The position numbers and the translations under genes are program-made. From contig DUUZ01000020.1 in assembly GCA_012841255.1 (NCBI GenBank), forward strand, positions 1 to 5,463: a stretch of 5,463 bases of DNA, in the 5' to 3' direction. The notes beneath the pieces are model-generated. The model saw only the letters and a list, made by a program, of their open reading frames with translations, did not search any database and was not told where the DNA came from. Below, piece after piece: positions 1 to 5,426 of the stretch (positions within the stretch are counted from its first letter, which is position 1; the number at the start of each line of letters is the position of its first letter). Source of the stretch: Clostridiaceae bacterium (lineage in GTDB: Bacteria > Bacillota > Clostridia > Saccharofermentanales > DTU023).

Positions 1-540
1 ATCATTGAGGCCAACAATCCGGACATGGATGAGGAGACCATCGGCCGGACAGCCGAAGCCATCGGGGTGGGAGCCGTCCGCTACGCCTATCTGAAGAACG
101 GCCGGGAGCGTGACATTGTCTTCTCCTGGGAGGAGATGCTGGACTTTGAAGGGGAGACCGCCCCCTATCTCATGTACACGGTTACTCGCTGTGCCTCTCT
201 TTTCCGCAAGGCCCCGGACCATCTGGCCCGCGCTGCGGAAGAGGTGACGGATGCCCAGCTTTCCTTGCTGGTCTCGGATCACGAGCAGGAGGTCCTGCGG
301 GAGATCGACCGCTTCGGCCGGTCGGTGGAGGCCGCCCGGGAAAGCTATGAACCCTCGGTCATGATCCGCCAGCTCATGGTGCTGGCCCGGGCCTTCAACG
401 GCTTCTATCACCACACCCTGATCCTGCGTTCGGAAGATGAGGATCTGATCGCGGCCCGGCTGGCCCTGGTCCAGGCGGTCGGCCGGACCCTGTCGGCGGG
501 GCTTCGCCTGGCGGGAATCGAGCCGGTCGACCGGATGTAG
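1..540 (+). CDS. argS: Arginyl-tRNA synthetase, C-terminal part (5' end outside window)
   Basis: Cytoplasmic class I aminoacyl-tRNA synthetase that charges tRNA-Arg with arginine using ATP. The reading frame is open from base 1, so the gene is cut by the window edge; 179 codons plus TAG are visible. The segment GVGAVRYAYL matches the end of the catalytic domain. RDIVFSWEEMLDFEGETAPY is the conserved junction into the all-helical DALR anticodon-binding domain, followed by YTVTR. Near the end, LARAFNGFYHHTLIL and the C-terminal GLRLAGIEPVDRM are hallmark ArgRS sequences; most family members end in GI..P.RM like this, so the C terminus is complete. The HIGH and KMSKR-type ATP-binding motifs would lie upstream and cannot be checked. 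The next gene begins 23 bases downstream with its own strong ribosome binding site and no terminator between them, which suggests co-transcription. I see nothing abnormal in this part. Confidence 0.95.
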   Translation: MIEANNPDMDEETIGRTAEAIGVGAVRYAYLKNGRERDIVFSWEEMLDFEGETAPYLMYTVTRCASLFRKAPDHLARAAEEVTDAQLSLLVSDHEQEVLREIDRFGRSVEAARESYEPSVMIRQLMVLARAFNGFYHHTLILRSEDEDLIAARLALVQAVGRTLSAGLRLAGIEPVDRM

Positions 541-548
541 GAAATTTT

Positions 549-555
549 AAAGGAG
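549..555 (+). promoter_or_regulatory. Ribosome binding site for the M3-family gene
   Basis: AAAGGAG lies 8 bases before the GTG at 564. It decides the start: no in-frame ATG exists near here and the next in-frame methionine is some 30 codons inside the protein. Confidence 0.8.
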
Positions 556-563
556 ACGGGGAC

Positions 564-2297
564 GTGGATCTTTTGGACTGGCTGAGAGAAGAAGACCTGC
601 CCGAGCCCCGCCCGGCTGCGGAGCTGGCCGAAGGGGCCCGCAAGGCTGCGTCCCGCTTCCGAATGGCCTTCGGGGCCGAAGAGGCGGCCCGGGCCATCCG
701 GCAGACGGCAGACCAGTATGCGATTTTGGAGACGGCCTGCAAACGCCTGGCCCTCCGGGTCTTCCTGGATCCGTCCGACGAGAGCTCCCGTCAAGCCCAT
801 GACCTCTATATGGATTTCCGGCGTCAATTTCTGACCGAGTATTCCGACTATTTTTTAATGGTAACCCAGTCCTCGAAAGGGGAGAAGGCCAAAGCCTACC
901 TGGGCCAGTCTTACTGGGATGCCCTGAAGAGGCTTTCAGCCTCGGCCAGGAAGGAACTGGCCCCCGAACTGGAGACCGAGCGGGCAGAGGTCAGGAGCCA
1001 GGAGGAGCGGCTGGACCGGCTTTCTTTTTCCAGCACCCGGCCGGCAGCGGTCCGGGGCGACACCCGAAGACTTTTACAGTCCATGTCCCGGGACCGGAGG
1101 ATGAGGGCCTACCACACCCTGGCCGGCGACCTGGCCAGAAGCCTCAAGGAGACCGAGCAATCCTTCGCACGCCTCCATGAACTCCGCCGCAACCTGGCGG
1201 AAAAGGCAGGCTATCTGTCCTTTTACGATTACACGGTCAGCCGGTCGGGGCTGGATGACCAGGCCCGGCCGCAGATTCCAGTCTTCCGCAAGCTGGTGGA
1301 AGAACATATTGCACCCCTCCTTCCCAGGGCCCGGAGCCTGCAGTGGGAGCGGACCGGCCAAAGCGAACCCCGGCCCTGGGATCTTCTGTATCCGGCAGTC
1401 TTCGGGGTGCCTGTCCTGGATACCCAGGCCTTCCCCCTGGAGGACACCTACCTGGAAGCCCTGACGGCCATATTCACGGCCAAATCTCCTCTTTATGAAG
1501 CCATGAAGGAGAAGGGGGCCCTGTCCTTCCGGGTCATGCCCGGACCGGGTGCCGATGAGGTCCCCGCGGAGCTTTGTTCCTTGGACGGCAGTTCAGGGGT
1601 CCTGGGAGCCTATATGCCCGGTATCGGGAAGTCTTTCCTCTTCCTGTCCCAGGTGCCGCAGGAACGCCTGGGCCGGATTCTCTTTTCCGAGACCGGTCTG
1701 CTCCTTCTCAATCAGGCCAATGCCGCACAAGAGGAGCCCTTCCCCTTTGCAGCACCGGAGGCAATTTTACAGACGGTCCGGCATTCCATGGCCTTTTTGT
1801 CCCAGAAAACCTGGGGGCTCTTCTACGGCAATATGGCCCGCTATGCCCGGGAGTACGATCTTCTGGAACTGCTGGCCGACCTGCCGCTTTACGCCGCCCT
1901 GGATGAGATGGAGGAATTCCTCTGCAGGGCCCGGGTGACCAATCTCAACGTCTTCCGCCATGCCTGGGGAGAGATTGCCTCCCGTTACCAATTGGACGGG
2001 GCGGCCCCTGCTTCCCCCAGCCTCTTGCCGCTGGAGGATCTGTGGCTTTATGCCCCCTCCTGGTGGACCCGCCCTCTGGAGGGCATCTACTACGCTCTGG
2101 GGGCTGTTTCGGCCCTGGGCACCCTGCCCCTGGGCCGGCACTACCGCCGGCTGGAAGACGCCTTTGTCCGGCTCCTGGTGGCGCCGCCCGAGATGCCGGC
2201 CTGTCAGCGGATTGCCAAGGCGGGCTACCCCTCGCCCTTCGAGGAAGAAACGGTCCGCAAGGCCGCCTTTGCCATGGCGGATTTTCTTGGACTTTAG
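564..2297 (+). CDS. M3-family oligoendopeptidase homologue, predicted catalytically inactive
   Basis: A 577-residue cytoplasmic protein without signal peptide or membrane segment, the usual length for M3B (PepF-like) oligoendopeptidases, which are zinc enzymes that cut short peptides. Family resemblance is clear at residues 173-184 (SMSRDRRMRAYH, like the family's QSPDREVRRAAYE region), at 211-225 (LAEKAGYLSFYDYTV, like LGYENFVELGY) and around 343-361 (GVLGAYMPGIGKSFLFLSQ, like GGYCTYIPDYKAPFIFSNF), which normally leads into the active site. There the zinc motif HExxH is S375-E-T-G-L379: the glutamate remains but both histidine ligands are gone. The third ligand, the Glu of the family's E-I-H-S-M, falls on V405/T404 in TVRHSM. 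The C-terminal H-rich/Tyr substrate motif (WHRQGHIYESPFYY in relatives) reads WLYAPSWWTRPLEGIYY (494-510). The frame is intact and normally translated, so this looks like a maintained pseudoenzyme rather than a decayed gene. Its actual role is unknown. It starts at GTG 564, 23 bases after argS and 9 bases before rdgB, in a likely operon. The fold assignment rests on remembered family sequences, not a search. Confidence 0.8.
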   Translation: MDLLDWLREEDLPEPRPAAELAEGARKAASRFRMAFGAEEAARAIRQTADQYAILETACKRLALRVFLDPSDESSRQAHDLYMDFRRQFLTEYSDYFLMVTQSSKGEKAKAYLGQSYWDALKRLSASARKELAPELETERAEVRSQEERLDRLSFSSTRPAAVRGDTRRLLQSMSRDRRMRAYHTLAGDLARSLKETEQSFARLHELRRNLAEKAGYLSFYDYTVSRSGLDDQARPQIPVFRKLVEEHIAPLLPRARSLQWERTGQSEPRPWDLLYPAVFGVPVLDTQAFPLEDTYLEALTAIFTAKSPLYEAMKEKGALSFRVMPGPGADEVPAELCSLDGSSGVLGAYMPGIGKSFLFLSQVPQERLGRILFSETGLLLLNQANAAQEEPFPFAAPEAILQTVRHSMAFLSQKTWGLFYGNMARYAREYDLLELLADLPLYAALDEMEEFLCRARVTNLNVFRHAWGEIASRYQLDGAAPASPSLLPLEDLWLYAPSWWTRPLEGIYYALGAVSALGTLPLGRHYRRLEDAFVRLLVAPPEMPACQRIAKAGYPSPFEEETVRKAAFAMADFLGL

Positions 2298-2303
2298 GAG
2301 GAG
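2296..2303 (+). promoter_or_regulatory. Ribosome binding site for rdgB, overlapping the upstream stop codon
   Basis: AGGAGGAG starts on the second base of the M3-homologue TAG stop and ends 3 bases before the rdgB ATG; its AGGAGG core sits 5 bases from the start. Ribosomes finishing the upstream gene stop on top of this site, which favours translational coupling. Confidence 0.75.
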
Positions 2304-2306
2304 ACC

Positions 2307-2909
2307 ATGCCGGATAAGAATGTCATCGACCTGATTGCCGCCACCCACAACGAGGGCAAGCTGAAGGAATTCCGCCATATCGCGGAAGGCTCCCGCCTGG
2401 TCATCCGCGGCCTGGACGCAGAACTTGTGAAAGCTGCGGCAGAAGAGACCGGGCATAGTTTCGATGAGAATGCCCTGCAAAAGGCCCGGGCCGTCCATGT
2501 GCTTACCGGCGGCTGGGTCATGGCCGACGATTCCGGGCTTTGCGTCGATGCCCTGGAGGGGAGGCCGGGCATCCGCACGGCCCGCTATGCCGGGGAAGAC
2601 GCCCGGGATGAGGACAATGTCCGCCGGCTTTTGGAGGAGATGGAGGAGGTTCCCCAAGGGCAAAGGGGGGCCGCCTTCTGCTGTTCCCTGGCTGTCATCG
2701 GTCCGGGCGGCGGGGAAAAGGTCTACCAGGGGATCACCCGGGGAGAAATCACCCGGGAAAGAATGGGCAGCGGGGGCTTCGGCTATGACCCCGTTTTCAT
2801 GCCTTCGGGCCATGAGAGGACCATGGCCCAGATGACGGCTGAAGAAAAGAATAGGCTCAGCCACAGGGGCCGGGCCTTCCGTATGTTTTTGGAGGAGCTG
2901 GAGCGATGA
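2307..2909 (+). CDS. rdgB: XTP/dITP pyrophosphatase (Ham1/RdgB family)
   Basis: Hydrolyses non-canonical purine nucleoside triphosphates (dITP, ITP, XTP) to the monophosphate and pyrophosphate, keeping deaminated purines out of DNA and RNA; it acts in the cytoplasm as a Mg-dependent dimer in studied relatives. At 200 residues it is the usual length. All family motifs are present in order: T13-H-N-E-G-K18 (substrate phosphate binding), F52-D-E-N-A56, the ADDSGLCVDAL block with the catalytic-type Asp at 74/75, followed by GRPGIRTARYAG (to residue 96), GGFGYDPVF (around F158-D161, base pocket) and EEKNRLSHRGRAF (K181-N-R-L-S-H-R187). No key residue is missing. The ATG at 2307 has a near-perfect ribosome binding site. 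Its TGA overlaps the ATG of pheB (ATGA at 2906-2909), so the two are probably translated in a coupled manner. Confidence 0.95.
   Translation: MPDKNVIDLIAATHNEGKLKEFRHIAEGSRLVIRGLDAELVKAAAEETGHSFDENALQKARAVHVLTGGWVMADDSGLCVDALEGRPGIRTARYAGEDARDEDNVRRLLEEMEEVPQGQRGAAFCCSLAVIGPGGGEKVYQGITRGEITRERMGSGGFGYDPVFMPSGHERTMAQMTAEEKNRLSHRGRAFRMFLEELER
2891..2897 (+). promoter_or_regulatory. Ribosome binding site for pheB inside the rdgB 3' end
   Basis: GGAGGAG lies 8 bases before the ATG at 2906 and codes for Leu-Glu-Glu in RdgB. It supports the choice of the ATG that overlaps the rdgB stop. Confidence 0.7.
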
Positions 2910-3358
2910 CGGGGAAAAAACCGCCTGAGAAATACTATCTGGTCCGGGAGGATATCCTGCCCGAGGTCTTCTTGAAGGTGATCGAGGTCAAAAGACTCCT
3001 GGACCTGAAAAGGGTCCCCTCGGTCAATGCGGCCGTCCGCCGGGTGGGGATCAGCAGGAGCGCCTACTATAAATACCGCAAGGCCATAAGGCCCCTGAAG
3101 ACCATGGAGGAGGGGGCCGTGACCACGGTCCTGGTGACCATGGAGTACCAGGAGCACTCGGCCATGATGTGCCTGGCTGTCTTCCTGGAGGCGGGGGCCG
3201 AGATCATCGGTTTCCAGCAGACGCCCCCCGTGGACGGCCTGGTCCATATCCTGGCCACCTTCCGCTCCAGCGGGGTGCTGGAGTACGAGGAGGCCCTGAT
3301 CTACCGGCTGACCCAGACCCGGGGCGTGGTCCGGGTGGAGTCGCTGCGCCAAACATAG
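2906..3358 (+). CDS. pheB: UPF0735-family ACT domain protein (PheB)
   Basis: A 150-residue cytoplasmic protein matching the Bacillota family called PheB/UPF0735, once named chorismate mutase without good support; the true function is unsettled. The N-terminal signature KYYLVREDILPEVFLK (9-24) is almost diagnostic, followed by a helical, HTH-like segment ending in V47-G-I-S-R-S-A-Y-Y-K-Y-R58, as in B. subtilis PheB (VDLSRSAFYKYRD). Residues about 71-147 form the ACT domain, a fold that usually binds an amino acid and controls a partner; Q104-Q-T-P-P108 corresponds to the family's HQTIP. One difference is seen: the loop glycine expected between strand 1 and helix 1 (SGAL in B. subtilis, PGxL in many ACT domains) is H84 in E83-H-S-A, so classical ligand binding may be altered. 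The HTH-like part plus ACT suggests a regulator, but this is inference. It overlaps rdgB by 4 bases and ends the upstream operon. Confidence 0.88.
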   Translation: MTGKKPPEKYYLVREDILPEVFLKVIEVKRLLDLKRVPSVNAAVRRVGISRSAYYKYRKAIRPLKTMEEGAVTTVLVTMEYQEHSAMMCLAVFLEAGAEIIGFQQTPPVDGLVHILATFRSSGVLEYEEALIYRLTQTRGVVRVESLRQT

Positions 3359-3368
3359 GATACAGCCT

Positions 3369-3397
3369 TTGGCCCCCTTGCCCGGCAATAGTATACT
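3369..3397 (+). promoter_or_regulatory. Candidate sigma-70/sigma-A promoter for the membrane protein gene
   Basis: TTGGCC (3369-3374) and TATACT (3392-3397) are separated by exactly 17 bases; the -10 box matches consensus at 5 of 6 positions and the -35 at 4 of 6. Transcription would start near 3404, giving a leader of about 35 bases before the TTG at 3439. It lies in the only sizeable gap between the pheB operon and the next gene. This is prediction from sequence only. Confidence 0.5.
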
Positions 3398-3398
3398 G

Positions 3399-3421
3399 GG
3401 GGAGGTTCCCCGCGCCGGGGA
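3399..3421 (+). promoter_or_regulatory. Two overlapping, mutually exclusive small hairpins
   Basis: GGGGA (3399-3403) can pair with TCCCC (3407-3411) around a 3-base loop. The same TCCCC plus G3412 can instead pair with CGGGGA (3416-3421), giving a 6-bp stem with a 3-base loop. A run of seven T follows at 3434-3440, but 12 bases from the second stem, too far for an ordinary intrinsic terminator. Transcripts reading through from pheB contain both options, while transcripts from the candidate promoter start near 3404 and contain only the second. A regulatory role is speculative. Confidence 0.25.
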
Positions 3422-3422
3422 C

Positions 3423-3429
3423 GGAAAGG
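3423..3429 (+). promoter_or_regulatory. Ribosome binding site deciding the membrane protein start
   Basis: GGAAAGG lies 9 bases before a TTG at 3439. It directly abuts the in-frame GTG at 3430, too close to serve it, and no such site precedes the ATG at 3475. This favours the TTG, though GTG 3430 could use the GGGGA around 3417-3421. Confidence 0.45.
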
Positions 3430-3438
3430 GTGCTTTTT

Positions 3439-4218
3439 TTGCGGATTATATTCGAAGCATTGAAAATAGATAAGATGCCCAAGACGAAACTGGTTCATCT
3501 CTGGTTTCTGTCGCTTTTCGGGCTGGCCTCCCTGGCCTATATAACCATGCCCAGAAACGGAGCCCTGGATCTTTTCCAGACCCAGCTTTCGGCCTTTTTG
3601 CAGCGGGAAGGCTACCTGCCCTTTCCCCCGCCTGCCTGGTTCTCCATGCTTTGGCGGCAGGCGGGTCTTTTTGTTGTTTCCCTCTGGTTCATCCTCCTTT
3701 ACGCGGTCCACTGGCTCTTTGCCTCGTCCGAAATGACCGGCCAGGTCATCGGCGAGGACGATTCCATCGTGATCCCGCCCCTGCAGGTGACCCCGGACCG
3801 TTCGCCCAGCATGACGGCCCTTCGGGCCTTCCCCGCCCTGCTTCTGCTGGCCGCCACCATGCTGGTGCCCTACATCCTCTCTTTGCCGGCCATGGGTATT
3901 CCTTTTTATGCTCTGACCACCATGCTGTCCATGACCATTTTCATCGTCATCTTCGAGGGCAAGTCCCTCCCCTCGGCCATGGAGGGCAGCTACAAGATGA
4001 CTTCGGGCATGAAATTCTTTATCTTTGCCTCCTTTCTTTTCCTTCGTTCCCTGACCACCATTGCCGGGGACCTGCTCCGTTCGCTCTTCAGCGAAAGCCT
4101 CTGGGCGGGAAGCCTGATCCGGGCCTTTTTCTTCGCCCTGAACACCCTGGCCTACGGAAGGCTGGCAGGCATGTTCTATCGTTCCCTGTCGGTCCGCCGG
4201 GCCCTTGACGGCCACTGA
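3439..4218 (+). CDS. Six-helix membrane protein, DUF975/GPDPase_memb-like
   Basis: I do not recognise a named gene. From the TTG at 3439 it is 259 residues, strongly hydrophobic, with about six membrane helices: roughly 18-37, 72-95, 130-150, 154-172, 193-210 and 223-245. The short N-terminal stretch MRIIFEALKID before helix 1 is basic and amphipathic. Between helices 1 and 2 lies a loop of about 35 residues rich in aromatic residues and proline, and between helices 2 and 3 an acidic one (G105-E-D-D). After helix 4 comes E173-GKSLPSAMEGSYKMTSGMK192, a pattern (E...A...S..L/M..G) shared by the DUF975, GPDPase_memb and YciC-type membrane families. Those families are of unclear or varied function, so none is assigned here. 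Start choice is uncertain: GTG 3430 (262 residues) and ATG 3475 (247 residues) are alternatives. The open frame continues upstream across pheB to 3169, but that part is a shadow of pheB. Likely its own transcript from the promoter near 3369-3397. Confidence 0.75.
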   Translation: MRIIFEALKIDKMPKTKLVHLWFLSLFGLASLAYITMPRNGALDLFQTQLSAFLQREGYLPFPPPAWFSMLWRQAGLFVVSLWFILLYAVHWLFASSEMTGQVIGEDDSIVIPPLQVTPDRSPSMTALRAFPALLLLAATMLVPYILSLPAMGIPFYALTTMLSMTIFIVIFEGKSLPSAMEGSYKMTSGMKFFIFASFLFLRSLTTIAGDLLRSLFSESLWAGSLIRAFFFALNTLAYGRLAGMFYRSLSVRRALDGH

Positions 4219-4233
4219 CCCCGCTCATGAAAT
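4205..4233 (+). promoter_or_regulatory. Weak candidate promoter for prfB
   Basis: TTGACG (4205-4210) matches the -35 consensus at 5 of 6 positions and is followed after 17 bases by TGAAAT (4228-4233). The -10 box has G at the normally critical second position, so it may be weak. The -35 lies inside the last codons of the membrane protein gene. Predicted start near 4240. Confidence 0.3.
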
Positions 4234-4277
4234 CGGGTACTCTACGAATTTGCCAATGAACGGAAACGGAAAGACTT

Positions 4278-5420
4278 ATGACTTTGGAAGAACTACAAGC
4301 CCTTGCGGCACGCCATCAAATACAACTCCATGAACTTCGCGATTCGCTCCGCCTGGAAGCCGATGAAGAAGAGAAGGAAAAACTGACCAAGGAAACCCTG
4401 GAGCCTGACTTTTGGGGAGACCCCGGCCGGGCCCAAAGCGTCCAGAAAAGGATCGCCTTCCTCAATAAGAAAAGGAAGCGCTTCGAAGATCTCCTGGCCC
4501 AGAACGAGGACATCGGGGTCATGCTGGACCTGGCCTCGGAAGAGGACGATGCGAGCATGCTGAAAGAAGCCCAGGAGTCGGTCAGGGACTGGGAGCGCGC
4601 GTATGACAGCCTGCGCCTGGAGACCCTCTTCACGGGCGAGCACGATGCCATGAATGCCATCGTCTCCCTGCATGCGGGTGCCGGAGGGACCGAGGCCCAG
4701 GATTGGGCGGGTCTCCTCTTTCGCATGTACACCCGCTGGGCTGAGCGCCATGAATTCGACGTGGAGGTCCTGGACCTTCTGGACGGGGAGGAGGCCGGCA
4801 TCAAGACGGTGTCCTTCCGGATTGCAGGCCCCAATGCCTACGGCTATCTGCGCAGTGAAAACGGGGTCCACCGCCTGGTCCGGATCTCGCCTTTCGATTC
4901 CTCGGGCCGCCGCCATACCTCCTTTGCCTCCTGCGAGGTCCTGCCGGAGCTGGATGACACCATTGAGATCAACATTGACCCGGACGAACTGAAGGTCGAT
5001 ACCTTCCGGGCTTCGGGGGCCGGCGGCCAGCACGTCAACAAGACCAGTTCCGCCGTCCGCCTGACTCACATCCCCACCGGGCTGGTGGTCACCTGCCAGA
5101 ACGAGCGGTCCCAGCTTCAGAACAAGGAAACGGCCATGCGGATGCTGAAATCCCGCCTTTATCTTCTGGCCCGTCAGCACCAGCTGGAGCGGATCGAGGA
5201 TCTGAAGGGCGAGGTTTTCGACAATGCCTGGGGCAGCCAGATCCGCTCCTATGTCTTTTGTCCCTACACCATGGTCAAGGACCACCGGACCAATTTTGAG
5301 ACGGGGGACGTGGACAGCGTCATGGACGGGGATATCGACAGCTTCATCAATGCCTGGCTGGTCCTGGATGCCAAGGAGCACGGGGCGGGCCAGGACCTGA
5401 CCCTGAAAAAGGAGGGCTAG
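4278..5420 (+). CDS. prfB: Peptide chain release factor 2
   Basis: Recognises UGA and UAA stop codons on the ribosome and triggers hydrolysis of the finished peptide. Seen in order: an N-terminal coiled-coil/helical domain with EPDFWGDP (residues about 42-49), HAGAGGTEAQDWA, S204-P-F206 (the RF2-type stop-recognition tripeptide, which separates it from RF1) followed by DSSGRRHTSF, and GAGGQHVNK with G249-G250-Q251, the universal peptidyl-hydrolysis motif at nearly the E. coli position; WGSQIRSYV completes the core. Length is 380 against about 365 in E. coli; the excess is a charged C-terminal tail after the FINAWL helix. Unlike most prfB genes it is read in a single frame: at the site where relatives have CTT TGA C it reads CTC CGC CTG (D-S-L-R-L-E), so no +1 frameshift is needed. 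The ATG at 4278 is the only choice, since a TGA lies in frame at 4257; its ribosome binding site (GGAAAG, 4268-4273) is weak and close. nadD follows after 6 bases. Confidence 0.96.
   Translation: MTLEELQALAARHQIQLHELRDSLRLEADEEEKEKLTKETLEPDFWGDPGRAQSVQKRIAFLNKKRKRFEDLLAQNEDIGVMLDLASEEDDASMLKEAQESVRDWERAYDSLRLETLFTGEHDAMNAIVSLHAGAGGTEAQDWAGLLFRMYTRWAERHEFDVEVLDLLDGEEAGIKTVSFRIAGPNAYGYLRSENGVHRLVRISPFDSSGRRHTSFASCEVLPELDDTIEINIDPDELKVDTFRASGAGGQHVNKTSSAVRLTHIPTGLVVTCQNERSQLQNKETAMRMLKSRLYLLARQHQLERIEDLKGEVFDNAWGSQIRSYVFCPYTMVKDHRTNFETGDVDSVMDGDIDSFINAWLVLDAKEHGAGQDLTLKKEG
5410..5415 (+). promoter_or_regulatory. Ribosome binding site for nadD
   Basis: AGGAGG at the end of prfB, 11 bases before the GTG at 5427, with the prfB stop codon in between. 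Confidence 0.65.
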
Positions 5421-5426
5421 TCTTTT

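Noticed and set aside
1767..2864. Antisense open frame of 365 codons across the M3 homologue and rdgB
   Set aside because: It spans the junction of two well-supported plus-strand genes and shows no family motif; long open antisense frames are common in GC-rich DNA.
3317..3336. Inverted repeat ACCCGG/CCGGGT with an 8-base loop near the end of pheB as a terminator
   Set aside because: It lies within the coding region, has no following T-run, and such 6-bp GC stems are expected by chance here.
3169..3438. Upstream extension of the membrane protein frame into pheB
   Set aside because: The frame is open, but the encoded residues are Pro/Gly/Arg-rich out-of-frame pheB sequence. The membrane-protein character starts only near 3439, and the ribosome binding site and candidate promoter lie at 3369-3429.
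3407..3440. Hairpin TCCCCG/CGGGGA plus T7 as an intrinsic terminator for pheB
   Set aside because: The T-run starts 12 bases after a 6-bp stem instead of directly after it, so the standard terminator geometry is not met.
3301..4215. Antisense open frame of 304 codons opposite the membrane protein
   Set aside because: The product is rich in G, H, Q, K and E with no domain, as expected from complementing Leu/Phe/Ala codons of a membrane protein.
4293..5381. Antisense open frame of 362 codons across nearly all of prfB
   Set aside because: It lies opposite a certain RF2 gene. Its translation is low-complexity in the way expected from GC-rich complement codons, and it has no recognisable domain. 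A shadow of prfB codon bias.
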